From Avena insularis (lineage: Eukaryota > Streptophyta > Magnoliopsida > Poales > Poaceae), in contig CM042684.1 of the NCBI GenBank assembly GCA_023614405.1, positions 469,163,650 through 469,227,649 of the forward strand: a stretch of DNA of 64,000 nucleotides. The letters are read 5' to 3'. Shown piece by piece: positions 9,421-21,732 of the stretch (positions are counted from its first letter, which is position 1; every line of letters begins with the position of its first letter). A program made the translations under genes and the position numbers. The notes below the pieces were generated by a model that was given only the letters and a program-made list of their open reading frames with translations, made no database searches and was not told the DNA's origin.

Positions 9421-12400
9421 TGTAACACCCGAGTTTTAGATAATCCAATTTAGGGCTTTGTCTGTGCATTCATGAGCATCATCCCTTAAAATGCATGCAA
9501 AGAAAATAATGCAAAAACCCTAAACCCAAGTTTCCTCTTTCTCTCAAATATTCAAAAGGGTTTTGAGTTTCAAAAACTACAAAATGTGTGGTGCCCAAAT
9601 GGATTACAATGGACCCATAATGCTTTCCATATTTCCATAAAGCCTCTGGTATTTTTGAAATACCAAAAATAATTTTGTATTTGAAATTACAAAAGAGAGA
9701 ATAGAAAATAGATTTGAAATAGGTTTTCGTAAAAAGCACAAAGCAATGACGGCAAATAGCCGACGATCTTCCTTTTTCCTCTCTCTGCAGCACGACACCG
9801 TAGCTGGTCCAGCCAGCCCAACCTAGGCCCAATACCCCTTCGGCCTAACTCCCCCTTGTCGTCTTCCTCATCTGCGAGCAAGCAGCTGCCTGGCAACATC
9901 GATGTCGTCCGACGCCCATCGCGCCAAGATGCTCGCCTCGCCGTCGTTCTGGAGGAAGATAAGACCGTGTCGAGCCGTGCTTACCTTCTCCTCAGCCTCT
10001 GAATCTCCCCCGACCTCTCTCTCTCGTTCCCCTTCGAGGCCGAACCCTAGTCGACCGCCTTTCGAATCGCCACCATTAGAGCTGCCCCGAGCCTCCCCGT
10101 TGCTCCTGGGAGCTGCGACTCGTCGAGTTGAGCTTCCTCGCCAGAGGAATCAACCCCGAACGCCGGAAATCGACGCCATGGTGACCACTGATGTGCTCGA
10201 CTTTCAACGTAGAGCTCGTTGGGAACCCCAAGAGGAAGGTATGATGAGCACAACAGTAAGTTTTCCCTCAGTTATGAAAGCAAGGTTTAATCGAACCAGT
10301 AGGAGCAAGGAAACACCCCAAAGGTGTTGCTAGCTGAGCTTTGGCAGGGCGCACTACCGGTGCTAGTAGCAACGTGGAGACCTCCACAACACAACCACAG
10401 AACTTTGTCCCCAACTTGCGATGAGGTTGTCAATAGCACCGTGTTTTGCAGAAAACAAAGGATTAAACGTATCGAATGGAAAGAAGTAAAAGTTTGCAGA
10501 AAGTAAACACAAAGTAGTAAACAGTTGTAGATTATATGTAAAGAAAAAGGACCGGGATCCATAGTTCACTAGAGGTGGCTCTCCTTAGACAGATAACATG
10601 CTGGGTAAACAAATTATAGCGGGGCAGTTGACAAACACTGAGAAAGCAATACATGCATATACTAATCATCTTGACTCCTTTGAGACTTGATTGGGCATTA
10701 CAACATAATACATAGACCGCCATCCAGCTGCATCTATGACTAATAATCCACCTTCAGGTTATCATCCGAACCCCCTCTAGTATTAAGTTGCAAGCAACAG
10801 ATTATTGCTTTACGAACTGCGTGTAAAGTACACAATACGATTGTTCTATGAACAAAGGATTGTTGTTTTCTCCCTAGTAGCAACAGCACATCTAGTACCT
10901 TAGAGATTTCTGTCACTTCCCCAGATTACCAGAGGCATGAACCCACTATCGAGCTAAATACTAACTCTTGGAGTTGCTAGCATCTACTTGGCCAAGATAG
11001 CTACTAACAACGGAAAGCATGCAAGATCTCAAATAACAAAGACATGATAGAATCAATAATCAATCTGAAATAGCATCTCAATATCCATCGGATCCCCACA
11101 AACATAACATGTATGGATTACAAATAGATGATCTTGATCATGAACGGAGCTCACAAGATCTAAACATGAAAGAACAAAGGAGGAGAAACCAGCCATCTAG
11201 CTACTACATGGATCCGTAGTCCAAGGATGAACTACTCACGCATCACACCGGAGGCTTGCATGGTGATGAAGAAGGGCTCCAGGGTGAATTCCCCTCTCCG
11301 GCAGGGTGCCGGGAAGAGCTTCAGATCCCTCCCGATCTAGGGATGGATATGACGGCGGCTACAGACTCTTTCGTGGACTTTTGATCAGGTCCTTAGGGTT
11401 TTTGTCCCGAGGGCAATATATAGGCGGAAGGAGGGGCCGAGGGGATGCAGGGAGCCACCACACCACCCCCTGGTGCGGGCCAGGCCTGGCCGTGCGGCCA
11501 GGTGGTGTGGCCAGCCCCTGGCCCCTCTCCGTCTCGTATTCTGGCACTTGATCCCTTCCGGAAAAATAGGCACTTTGGCTTTTGTCCCGTCCAATTCCGA
11601 GAATATTCATTTTCTGACTTTCCTAGAACCAAAAACAGCAGAAAACAGGCAGCTGGCACTGTGGCTCTTGTTAATAGGTTAGTCCAAGAAATCATAAGAA
11701 AAGTACTCCAAAGTTGAAACAAAACACAAGAAAGTGGATAAAACCAAGCATGGAACATCAAAAATTATAGATACATTTGCCATGTATCAACCACCTTCTC
11801 TGACTCTGGCCACCGCCTCCACCATCGATTCCTACCGCCGTTCGCCTCGCCGACCCTTCCAATGTGCTCATGGTGAGCTTATCATCCTCTAGGACCTCCC
11901 CTCTGTCTCCCTCTCACGCTGTAGCCACCTCCCGCCGTGAGTCCGATAACACTGTCGCCACCGCTCGCCGTAGCCGCGTCTCCGATGACCCAAATCGAGC
12001 GCCGCAACCACCATAAGGTTTGCCTTGCTCTTCCGGTTAGAATGCGGTAAGGCGCACTTGCTGGCTCGCGCTGTGGCATCACTGGCGACCAGCATTTGGT
12101 GGTGGAAGCCTTGCTGACATCATGCTTAACCTCGTGCCGGTGTCGTCCAGTGGGTCCCCTTGACCCGTTTGACTTGTCCAGCGTGGCAAGGTGACGTGGC
12201 CCGGGGACCAACGGTCAGCCACCATGGCTAGAGCCAGATCCGGTGTAAAAAGGATTAAGTGCCCTGCTGACGTCAGCCTGAGCCTGTGCTGATGCAATAA
12301 TCCAATTTAAATTGGTTAAGTAATTTTAGAAATTGGTTTAATCTTATAAATTCAATATTTACTTATTTATAAGTCGGAAAAATGTGTATAATATATCAAA

Positions 12401-14392
12401 ATGTTCAGAAAAATGAGATCTGCACAATAGACTTATACTCATGCATTGTTCAACAACTTTAAATACAAGTTTAATTAGAAGAACAAATGAACCCCCGTAG
12501 GTGATTCTAGGGTCTCTCCTGTATTAGGGTTTGCACCCCTCGAACGCCGCTTAAATTGCCAAGCATGCCTTAGGGTTCCATTTCAATAGAATTTAACTTG
12601 TCATATCATCATTCTTGCTTGAGCATTGCATCAATGCCATGTGTTGATTGTTTTTCCCTTTCTTTCCTGTGTTTGCTTCTTCCCGATAGAATAGGATGTC
12701 GAGATCAAGATTGAAGACCAAGATCAACACCATCAAAGATCGGCGAAAAATACTTGACCAACTAAAATCAAGTCAAGTACAAGGCTTCCGAAGATTTATA
12801 TTTGGGTATCAACAAACAAGGCAAGCATAGCCCCACCATTATACAACCCTATGATTTTGAAAGTATTTCATTCTTGCCATGATGCATACGACTCTACTGT
12901 GGTCTTTTATCGATAGATAGAGTATCCTATCTGTTGCATTACTCCCTTTGAGCTTATATTACCTAATCCACTGCTCCTAGCATAAGTAGGTTTGGCTTGT
13001 GGGCACTTCTAGAGATTATATCTGTGTCTTGCTTAGCCATGCATAGTTGTAAGTGCTAGTTCATCCAGAAGATGTACCAAATGCAGAGAATCTAGTATAA
13101 CAGGAGAACGAGGTATACTGATGAGGTAAGATCAGTGGTAAAGGTTAAACATGCTAAGGCTTGTATGGGAGGCCATGGTGGGATGTGGTTTTTGTAGTCC
13201 TATGCTCGCCACCACTAGGAACCGAGTTCTTGCATTTGGACCAAGACGAGCATACAGCCACACAGGGTTTATGGGGACCCCTCCACTGACTAACTTGGCT
13301 AGTAGATTCCATGAGTCACATAGTTCGCCATTCCATTCGACATATGCATAGAAAACATTTTGAAAGATATGGCGGGTGAAGGTACATCATAACAGGTAGG
13401 TAAGCGTGGACGGGGTTGCTTAGGGTAGATGGCGCCCCTAGTAAACCAACCTTGCCTCACATCTCTAGGGACCGGCTTCGAGATTTGACTCGTTACGGTG
13501 GAACCCTCCTTAGGGCATGACTCATGGTCTCGACGAAAGAAAGGTAAAGGTCGTGTCTAACCACCCTCTGCCAGCCTTCCAAGGAAGAGGGCTAATGTAC
13601 TCGCATTAAGAGTCGGTTAGTACGTGTGCGTTAAAGTTGTACACCTCTATAAGGTTAAATCTTTTCGAAAAGCCGTGTTCATGGTTATGAACACTTGGTG
13701 ACCAGATTCTAAGATCATAGAGAACTTTAACCTAATCGTAAAACTTAGCAGATCAACGAGTGCTTAAGGATGCTTCCTCTTGGGTACGAGGGGGTGATCC
13801 TAGTTGTGAGATGAGGATTACTTTGGTGGATATCAAAAGATGATGATCAATTATTCGGATATGTCACTCTCTTATCCCCTTTTAAAATGTTCTGATTAGA
13901 CGAGCTTCTTCTCCCTCTGGTTTTATAAACAAAGATGGATTTATGCAAAATAACCCCACCAGACATAAGTCTTGTGGAGTACACCCTGTACTCACCCTTT
14001 CTTTGTTAATACTTTTGTAGCAGAATAAGTGTTCCCCTGAAGACAAGTTTGGTACGACATCGACACCGACGAGTAGCTTGGGGTTCCCGGCCGGCAGCCT
14101 AGAACCTATGGGTTGGGACGTCATCATTATGCTTTAGGCCTCTTAGGCCATTTGTTAAGTTTGCTATACTTAATAGCATAATTTGCCTTCCATTGTCTGA
14201 TGTTTGTGGTCAGTGACCTTTGCTTGTAATATTTTGGTTCTTCGCTCAGTTATGAGCTTGCTGTAATAATTTTTGTGTCGTAGGGTTACTGTTGTGTTAC
14301 CGATTTGTCACTGAATATCCTCGAGCTCTAGGTTAAGCTTATGTAAGGCTAAGGTCTGAGATTTGTTTAACCCTGATCCCAGGGGTGTTACA
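9421..14392 (+). repeat. 5' LTR of the long-LTR element (contains a solo-LTR insertion)
   Basis: It is collinear with 41331-44708 along its length. Shared landmarks include ATGCATGCAAAGAAAATAATG, CCTCATCTGCGAGCAAGCAGCTG against the corresponding 41785 region, ACTTATTTATAAGT, and AGATGATGATCAATT. The match is interrupted exactly by the 10189-11789 insertion. Small reading frames inside (for example 9902-10333) lie in LTR sequence and are not treated as genes. Confidence 0.85.
10189..11789 (-). mobile_element. Solo LTR of the Athila-like family also seen at 46364-53490
   Basis: The match is to 51891-53490 over its whole length, from TGATG...GAGCTCGTTGGG to ACATTTGCCATGTATCA. A 5-bp TSD ACCAC lies at 10184-10188 and 11790-11794. 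The other LTR of the host (around 42108) shows the uninterrupted target CACCATCTTCTCCGACTTTGG. There is no internal region, so this is the product of LTR-LTR recombination. Orientation is minus, with the U3 end at the right. Confidence 0.9.
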
Positions 14393-14398
14393 GTTTTT

Positions 14399-14411
14399 TG
14401 GTATCAAAGTA
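14399..14411 (+). promoter_or_regulatory. Primer-binding site, initiator Met tRNA type
   Basis: TGGTATCAAAGTA lies six bases after the 5' LTR end. Plant gypsy elements primed by initiator Met tRNA carry TGGTATCAGAGC here, and this copy differs at a few positions. Confidence 0.75.
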
Positions 14412-15753
14412 GTACCGATCGTAGGAAAACCTTCTATTGGTCGATGTTGAGTCTAGTGCTTGTGAAAACTCTTTCAAAGATGAAAAGTATTTGTGAAAAC
14501 TCTAGTATGCTTCTTTTATTCTTCATCTGGTATCGCTCTAACTCCGGGTCATCTTACCTTGTGTTGACTTTGAAAAATTTTACTGCCTCTTCCAGTCTTT
14601 CAAAACTTAGGTGCCTTTTGGGCATGTCATTTCTCAGCCAGTTGACCTAGTGTTGAGTTCTCTAGAGTTGCGTGTGTTGTGTGTTCTTTGTTCCCTTTTT
14701 CTCTATTTCGTCTGAGAGATTTTTTTCCATCATGATTTCTCTACCTTATGGGCCCACAATATTATATTGTAGGATCAAAAGTGTTCTGTTCTAGGCTTCG
14801 AGGTTTCCTTTCACCTCGTGTGCCTCCTTTTTATTTGTTCGGGTACTTAAGAAGGTGTTCCTTCTCTTGGAAGCTACCTCATGATTACTATATTGCAGTG
14901 TACGCTGTGTCACTCAAGTAGTAGTTACTCCTTTCTCGGGTTTTAGCCCTTGGACTTGGACTGAAGATCCCTGATTGTGCTTGATTTTGGTGTTGTGAAT
15001 CTTGTACATGAAGCTGACCTTTAACCCAAGATCCATTCCTTTGTCCCCTGTTGTTAATGTTCACACATTACCTCAAGATAGTTGGTACTATAATTCTGGC
15101 CTTCAAGCTTGTGGTCTTTGTCGCGATTAAATTGTGACAACTAAGGACTTCCCCTACCACTAGCTATGGTAGATGTTCTTTAATGGAACCAAAAAGATCA
15201 CAACAAGACTACTCCTCGTGAGTCTCATATCTATATCTGTGACTCTGCCACACCCTTCCTTCTATGCATTGGTTCTCAGAAGAATGATAATCTATGCATC
15301 CACATCTCGGGATTCTATCATGAGTGTGTTCTTTTCCCCTTGTTGTTTCTGACCTTTGTCTATCAGTTGGTAGCCAAGTAGTAATGTGCATTGGTGTCTT
15401 ACGTTGCAAGATACTCTTGTGGTCCGTCATGACAAACCATTTCGGAATGTCAGGAGAAACAAACTATAGTACCTCGTCATATCTAGGACCAAGTCAAAGT
15501 GTTGTAGTCCGCAGATTAAGAGGCATGATTAGCTTCTACATGTTCTACCTTAAAGTATCACACTCTTATATACTAAGAGACCGTGCTGAGTTTCATGACC
15601 CCTTAATGAAGTGATGCTCTTACATATTATTACCCACCCTTCCTCTGAGCTTTCGCATTTGAGAATGATGCGTGTGCGTAATAATGTGGCCATCCGAGAT
15701 TCCTAGCAACTTTTATTGCTTTGAACTACAAGAACATTTGAGTCATCCTTACT
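14412..15753 (+). other. Degraded 5' internal region of the long-LTR element
   Basis: This is the position of gag and protease. Every frame is broken by frequent stops, and I could not identify a gag or zinc-knuckle motif. Short frames at 14363-14650 and 15324-15614 have no recognisable features and are not called. Confidence 0.4.
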
Positions 15754-16590
15754 GTGATGGTTAAACCTATAACTAAGCAAAGTATGATTGGGCTACCAAG
15801 TCTGTTACCCTGGTACACTCTCTTCGGTCAAAGAGTTAGGTTTATGCCAAGCTCTGAGGCTATGTCTCTTGCCTTATCAAGCAAGTTCCCTCTCGAACTA
15901 AGTGACATATCGGTGGTTTGTGATATTCTAGATGTCTTTCTAGAAGTGTCGCCATGTCGCCACATGACCGTGTTGTCAAGTTCTTGAGCAAGCAAGTTCT
16001 CTGAACTGCTCCTTTCTCAAAGGATCCATACTAGATACCCCTGAACTAGAAGGTTGAGCTTAAACAATAACTTGGAGAGTTGTAAGACAAAAGTTCTACC
16101 TGACTCAGGTCCTTCGTAAAGGGATGTCTAGTTCTGTTCGTGCTGAAGAAAGATAGTGTTTCCTTCGTCGATATGTTATCTTTCCCTGTCTTTGATTTGA
16201 TTTGGGTTATCGTGAAATCAAACTCAGTTCCAAGAACTATCTTGATGATGTTGCTACTCATGACGTTTCACTTGAGTACATCCTCATGTCCTATGGTCTG
16301 ACCAATACTTTTGCCTTGTTCATACAACATATGACTCCATCTTCCTGGAATATCTCGATAAGTTTGTTGTTGAGCCCATCGATAACATACTTACCTTCTC
16401 CAAGCTAGACTAGATTCATATGGAACCTTTGGTATTAATGTTGGAAACTTTTCGAGAACCTTCTTCGTGTTATCTCGAAGTATGTGTTCTGGTTGTTGGA
16501 AGTAACCTTCCCCAATCCAAGGGAAATTGTCGAAAGATGTCGCCATGGATTTGAGTAGAGTTAACTTTGTTTCTTTAAGGATACATGTGT
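15754..16590 (+). pseudogene. Fossil pol: protease/RT linker and reverse transcriptase fragments
   Basis: Translation in shifting frames recovers an RT colinear with Ty3/gypsy. The linker is VVCDILDVFLEVSP (about 15915-15960). It is followed by APFSKDPY and LKQ-LGEL (16010-16080), LVLFVLKKDS (16123-16155), GYREIKLSSKNYLDD with LEYILMSYGLTN (16205-16300), then LDKFVVEPIDNILTFSK (16355-16405). The last motif corresponds to the F-I-D-D catalytic box, here PIDN, so a catalytic Asp is replaced. The segment between the KKD motif and GYREIK is shortened. Multiple stops and frameshifts make it non-functional. This is the best evidence that the host element was once autonomous. Confidence 0.75.
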
Positions 16591-17161
16591 ATTTCATTGC
16601 AAGTACTTGATGTATGTGCATTTGTTTTTTGACAAGTTGTTAATACATGGGTCTAGCAATTTAGCTCAGTCTGTTGGAGCTTAACATTATAGTCCATGAC
16701 TTGAGAATCTAGTGAATTTACCTTTGTGGTAAATTTTGTAAGCTTTTTTATTCGGACATGCTAAGTCCGAAGTATCATCCCACCTAACCAAATCTGAATC
16801 TCAAGCAGATATGACGGTTGGTGTTCTTCAAGGTTTTGACATAGGTCTCTTTGTAAATCTGGCAAGATTGATGTAATGGCTGACACAATCAGTTGGAAAG
16901 CCTATTTTCATATTCTCTTGAATCAGGAAATAACAATCACTCTTCATGAGGCATCTTCTATGATTTAATTATAGGAGTTGTGCTTATGGTTTCCTTTGTC
17001 CCCGAAGTCCGACCATTACTTGATGTCTGTTTTCTCGAACATCAAGGAGAACATTTAAAGTAGTGTTGCTAAATGTCTCTCGGTCGATCCTCCAGACCTT
17101 TTATGTTGGCAAGCATTTGTTGTGCCAAGTAACTGAAGTCTGAGAATGATGTTTCTTTTTC
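16591..17161 (+). other. Unassigned degraded internal sequence of the long-LTR element
   Basis: This follows the RT fossil and runs to the insertion point of the 17167-40673 element. It contains no long reading frame and no RNase H or integrase motif I can recognise. Confidence 0.4.
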
Positions 17162-17166
17162 CTCGT

Positions 17167-18666
17167 TGATACATTGCTAACGTATCTATAATTTTTGATG
17201 TTCCATGCTTGGTTTATATCTACTTTCTTATGTTTTGTTCACACTTTGGAGTATTTTGATACACTTTTCTTGGACTAACCTATTAACAAGATGCCATAGT
17301 GCCAGCTGTCTGTTTTCTGCTGTTTTTGGTTCCAGGAAAGTCAAAAAATGAATATTCTCGGAATTGGACAGGACAAAACCTAGGACACCCCCTCGGTCTC
17401 CCCTTTCGACTATATACTGCCTCCGATACAGAAACCCTAAGTACCCGATCAAAATTCCACGAAAGAGTCTATAGCTGCCGTCATCTCCATCCCTAGATCG
17501 GGAGGGATCAGAAGCTCTTCCCGGCACCCTGCCGGGGGAGAATTCACCCTGGCGGCCTTCTTCATCACCATGCAAGCCTCTGGTGTGATGCGTGAGTAGT
17601 TCATCCTTGGACTACGGGTCCATTTAGTAGCAAGATGGTTGGTTCTTCTCCTTTGTGTTATCATGTTTAGATCTTTTGAGCTCCGTTCATGATCAAGATC
17701 ATCTATTTGTAATCCTACATGTTGTGTTTGCGGGGATCCGATGGATATTGAGATGCTATTTCAGATTGATTATTGATTCTATCATGTCTTTGTTATTTGT
17801 GATCGTGCATGCTCTCCGTTGTTAGTAGATATCTTGGCCAAGTAGATGCTAGCAACTCCAAGAGGGAGTATTTATTCTTGATAGTGGGTTCATGCCTCTA
17901 CTAATCTGGGGAAGTGACAGAAATCTCTAAGGTACTAGATGTGCTATTGCTACCAGGGAGAAAACAACAATCCTTTGTTCATAGAACAATCGTATTGTTT
18001 ACTTTACACGCAATGCTTAATGCAATTATTTGTTGCTTGCAACTTAATACTGGAGGGGGTTCGGATGATAACCTGAAGGTGAATTATTAGTCATATATGC
18101 AATTGTATTATGGTCTATGTATAATTTTGTAATGCCTAATCGAATCTCAAACGAGTCAAGATGATTAGTATATGCATGCATGCTTTCTCAATGTTTGTCA
18201 ATTGCCCTGCTATAATTTGTTCACCCAATATGTCATCTATCTTAAATTGAATCACCACTAGTGAACTATGGACCCCCGGCCCTTTATTTTACCATCAATC
18301 TACAATTGTTTACGGTTTTCTGTTTACTTTCTGCAAGCTATTACTTTCTTCCACACAATACGTTTGATCCTTTGTTTTTAGCAAAACCGGTGAGATTGAC
18401 AACCTCACTATAACTTGGGGACAAAGTTATGTGGTTGTGTTGTGCAGGATTCCAAGTTGGAAACAACACCTTGGAGGTGTTTCCTTGCTCCTACTGGTTC
18501 GATAACCTTGGTTTCATAACCGAGGGGAAATTTGCTGTTGTGCTCATCATACCTTCCTCTTGGGGTTCCCCAACGAGCTTGATATTTTGGGCCATCAAGC
18601 TAACTTACTGGCGCCGTTGCCAAGGAGTGAAGAAGAAGAAGCTCCCACGTTAACCACGCGCCAGCA
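17167..18666 (+). repeat. 5' LTR with internal deletion and 69-bp 3' extension
   Basis: This copy is 1500 bp and collinear with the solo LTR at 10189-11789 in reverse complement. Relative to the 3' LTR it lacks about 125 bp at 17376/17377, where GGACAAAACC joins TAGGACACCCCC. It extends 69 bp past the usual family end (GGGCCATCA, 18597). The extension contains TGGCGCCGTTGCC and ends GCCAGCA at 18666. Confidence 0.85.
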
Positions 18667-18676
18667 AGTATTTTTC

Positions 18677-18693
18677 TGGCGCCGTTGCCGGGG
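18677..18693 (+). promoter_or_regulatory. Primer-binding site (functional copy)
   Basis: TGGCGCCGTTGCCGGGG lies 10 nt beyond the extended LTR end. This is nearly the spacing (11 nt) seen in the sister elements at 31705 and 51890. A second copy of the same site is inside the LTR extension at 18609. Confidence 0.8.
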
Positions 18694-18876
18694 AGACAAG
18701 GACATCTTCACAAGGGGAGTCCCTCATAACCAATCTCTTTACTTTGTTATTTTTGTTTTGCTTAGTTTATTTCTGCTTTGTTTGCTTGTTTCTTTATCAA
18801 AAACACACAAAATTAGTTGTACTAATTTTGCTTTCTTTATTAAAAAAATTATTAGTTCCTATCTTAAGTTGCCATT

Positions 18877-19735
18877 ATGTCTAGCATTACTCCAATCACT
18901 ATGTCACCTGAGGAAATGATTTTCACTTTCAAACAAGGAATTGAAGAAAGTTTCAAAGAAGCTTGGTCTAGAATCTCTGATTTACATGAAAAAACTGAAC
19001 CTAAAATGACTCAAAGCTTGTTTCTTAGTAGTTTTTACCTTGGAACTGCTCTTTTCTATAGATATGCTTTGGATGCTGTAGTGGGAGGAGATTTCCTCCA
19101 ATGCAATGAGGATGATGCTTTTAATGCCATAAAGAAGTTGGTCTTAACTTACAACCTGCCTAGCAAGTCTAATTCTTCCTTTATAAACATATTTGCTAAA
19201 TTGAACACTTTGAGACCCATACTGCTAGTTTAAAAGATTGCTATAACATGCTTAGAGAGCATCATGATTATGTTCCAATAAATTTTGAACCCTCAAAATG
19301 GCTTCCTACAGTAAAGGTTGTTATAAATAATGAAAATTTTCATGCTCGCTGTGATATTATGTCTGAATTCTATCTTATGCCTAAAGATATCTATGAATCT
19401 TTGAATCTTTGGGGACTTTCTAAGTGAGGAGGAGAAATATTTCTTGCTAATAATGCAACAATATTACCCATTGGAATAGCTGAAGGAGTGTTTACAAAGA
19501 TCCTAGGGAAAATGGTTTCTACTGATTATCTTGTTATTGAATGTGTAGGAAAAGGACAAATTACACTTGGAAGATCCCTATTAAAACTCCTTGGAGAAAT
19601 AATAGATGTGGAAAAGGGCAGCATGCACTTTTGTTCTCCATCAAACAATGATATGTTCCCCAAGGTTAAGAATAAAAGTAAGAGAGGTAAGGGCAAGAAA
19701 TTTGGTTTTAATGCTTCTTCATTTGAGAACACTTG
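18877..19735 (+). pseudogene. Athila-like gag fragment and degenerate aspartic protease
   Basis: 18877-19233 encodes 118 residues. The sequence EAWSRISDLHEK, QSLFLSSFYLG and AVVGGDFLQCNEDDAFNAI fits the gag segment in which EAW-R, F-GL and AGG-L motifs are usual. The N-terminal capsid part is missing. After a stop and frameshift, 19330-19735 reads as protease-like (DIMSEFYLMPKDIYESLNLWG, ATILPIGIAEGVFTKILGK). The catalytic Asp-Leu/Ser-Gly is not intact (DIMS) and the flap/ILGRPF region is altered (ITLGRSLLKLLG). No RT follows. It is non-functional. Confidence 0.7.
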
Positions 19736-21732
19736 ATTCTTTTGTTGCTTCTTATGCCTAACTTAAAGACGTTAAAGAAAAGTACTTATTAGGAGATAAC
19801 CCAAAAGTTTTGGATGAGTCTTGGAAGTTATTACTTCAGTAATAATCTCTAATGAGAGAGAAGTAATGATTGGGAAAGTTGTTGTCCCGAAACAGATTTC
19901 TGTGCTTCACCGTAAAAATTCGTGTAAAATCTCTGTACCTCCTTTTGAGGCGTGAATTTTTGTGCTTCTGCCCCAGGTTGTTATTTAACTTTAGTTAGTT
20001 CAACACTTTTCGATTTGATCAACAGAAGGTCTTCGAAAAAATTGTTTTTTACCTACTGGTCTGTTTTGACAGATTTCTGCCATTATTTGCATTTGCTTCT
20101 TGTTGATTCCTTTTTGGGTTCTTTTTGGGGAATTGAGCTTTTTGAGGGAAGTGCTACAGTAGCTTGTGTTTTAATGGAAGTTTTATTGGTGTTGGAACTG
20201 AACCCAAAGACTTATTATCTTGAGTGTACTAATGTTGTTAATAAAGATTGTGTGAAGTTTTGTATGAAGGAAAAACTTCAAGTGTATGGAAATAATGATG
20301 TAATGAGATGAAGAATGGACTAAAGATCAAGCTTGGGGATGCCACGCGTGTCACCCCAAGAAATATCCAAGAAGTACAAGCATCAAAGCTTGGGGATTCC
20401 CAAGGCATTCCCTTCTTCATCAATAAAAATCTCAGGTTTCTTCCAAACGCTTCATTTTTATTGTTTCATGCACAATTGTGTTATTCTTGCAGCGTCTTCG
20501 TTTTTGTTTTTGTTTTTGGTTTTTTGTTTGCTTGGTTTGATTAGTTTGTTTGAATAAATTGGTTGGGCCCCCTCATTCATACATTAGTTTTCAAATAATT
20601 TTGGTTTGGATTGGAAAAGAGTAGGAAAAGTTCATGCTTAAGTGGTAAAATGAGCTTGTTTTTTACTGTGGCCTATGCTTTGTCATGCCATGCTTTATAT
20701 TGTTTTGGCTTTATGCTTAGTGATTTTTGTTGTAGCATGACATGTTATAAACAATTGAGATTGCTTAATATGCTTTAAAAGAATCATGCATTGTTTTAGC
20801 ATATTAAAGCATAGTATTGTGGCATTCTCCTTTGATGCTTTATTTGGGTTGACTTGGCGCATGATCACAACATGTTTTGACTATCCCAAGTCACCATAGC
20901 CTCGATGATCCTTTATTTTTCGACCTGTAATATCACATTATGCTTTAATTAATGATGTTTTGTCGCTTTGCATGATTATGGCCATTATTGCTCTCTTAGT
21001 TGGTCGCTCCCAGTCTTTTGCTAGCCTCCATAACCAAGTGTGAGTTCCAATCATGCATCCAACTCCAAATAAAACCAAGTTATTACAAAGAGTCCACCAT
21101 ACCTACCTATTAGCATTTGTTATTCCAAGTATATTCAAGTTTTTATCTACCTTTCGAATTAAACTTGTTATGTGAAAATTAGTGATTAAAGCTCTCACGA
21201 ACTTGATGGCACACTTTACTTTCTTGCACTTAATAAACTTGAACCGTTGTGTCTATCTTTGTTGTGTATATGCTTGCGCTTTATAAGTTGAAATTAGCAG
21301 AACCATGTATCATGGGGAACGCTTTCAACATTGCAGTTATATTCCGTTGATATCATGATTCTTTTGCTTATGGATCCCGCGGGTGTGAAATAAAAGTGGA
21401 ACTTGTAAGATCATGGAGTTTGTATGTTTATTAGAGAAACGCCTGGGCCGCTAGCCTAAGCCATGCCTAATCATGGTGGAAACTTGCAGCATAACCATAA
21501 TGAGCACTCTATGAAGCATCCTCAATAAAAACCTGTGCCAATAGCAAATAAAAAGATCGTTGAGATGCTCATTGTCTGCTTGCCTTGTCATTTTGATTAT
21601 GGGATAGCTCATGTATCATGTGCAAGGGTTACCCCGTTGGCGGTTCTCTATGATACATATTTACTTACAATGACAAGAGCTTACTTGTGACTGAAGTTGA
21701 GTAGCATGAGGTTCGGTACTCGTAAGCAAGGG

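Noticed and set aside
9902..10333. 143-codon frame in the 5' long LTR
   Set aside because: It crosses the boundary of the solo LTR at 10189, is not preserved in the sister LTR near 41810-42061, and is Ser/Pro/Arg-rich LTR sequence.
11306..11717. Several overlapping frames around GGCCAGGCCTGGCC sequence
   Set aside because: The same GC-rich segment recurs in every Athila-like LTR here (17380, 25750, 39300, 47620, 53160) with different frames open in each, so it is LTR U3 sequence.
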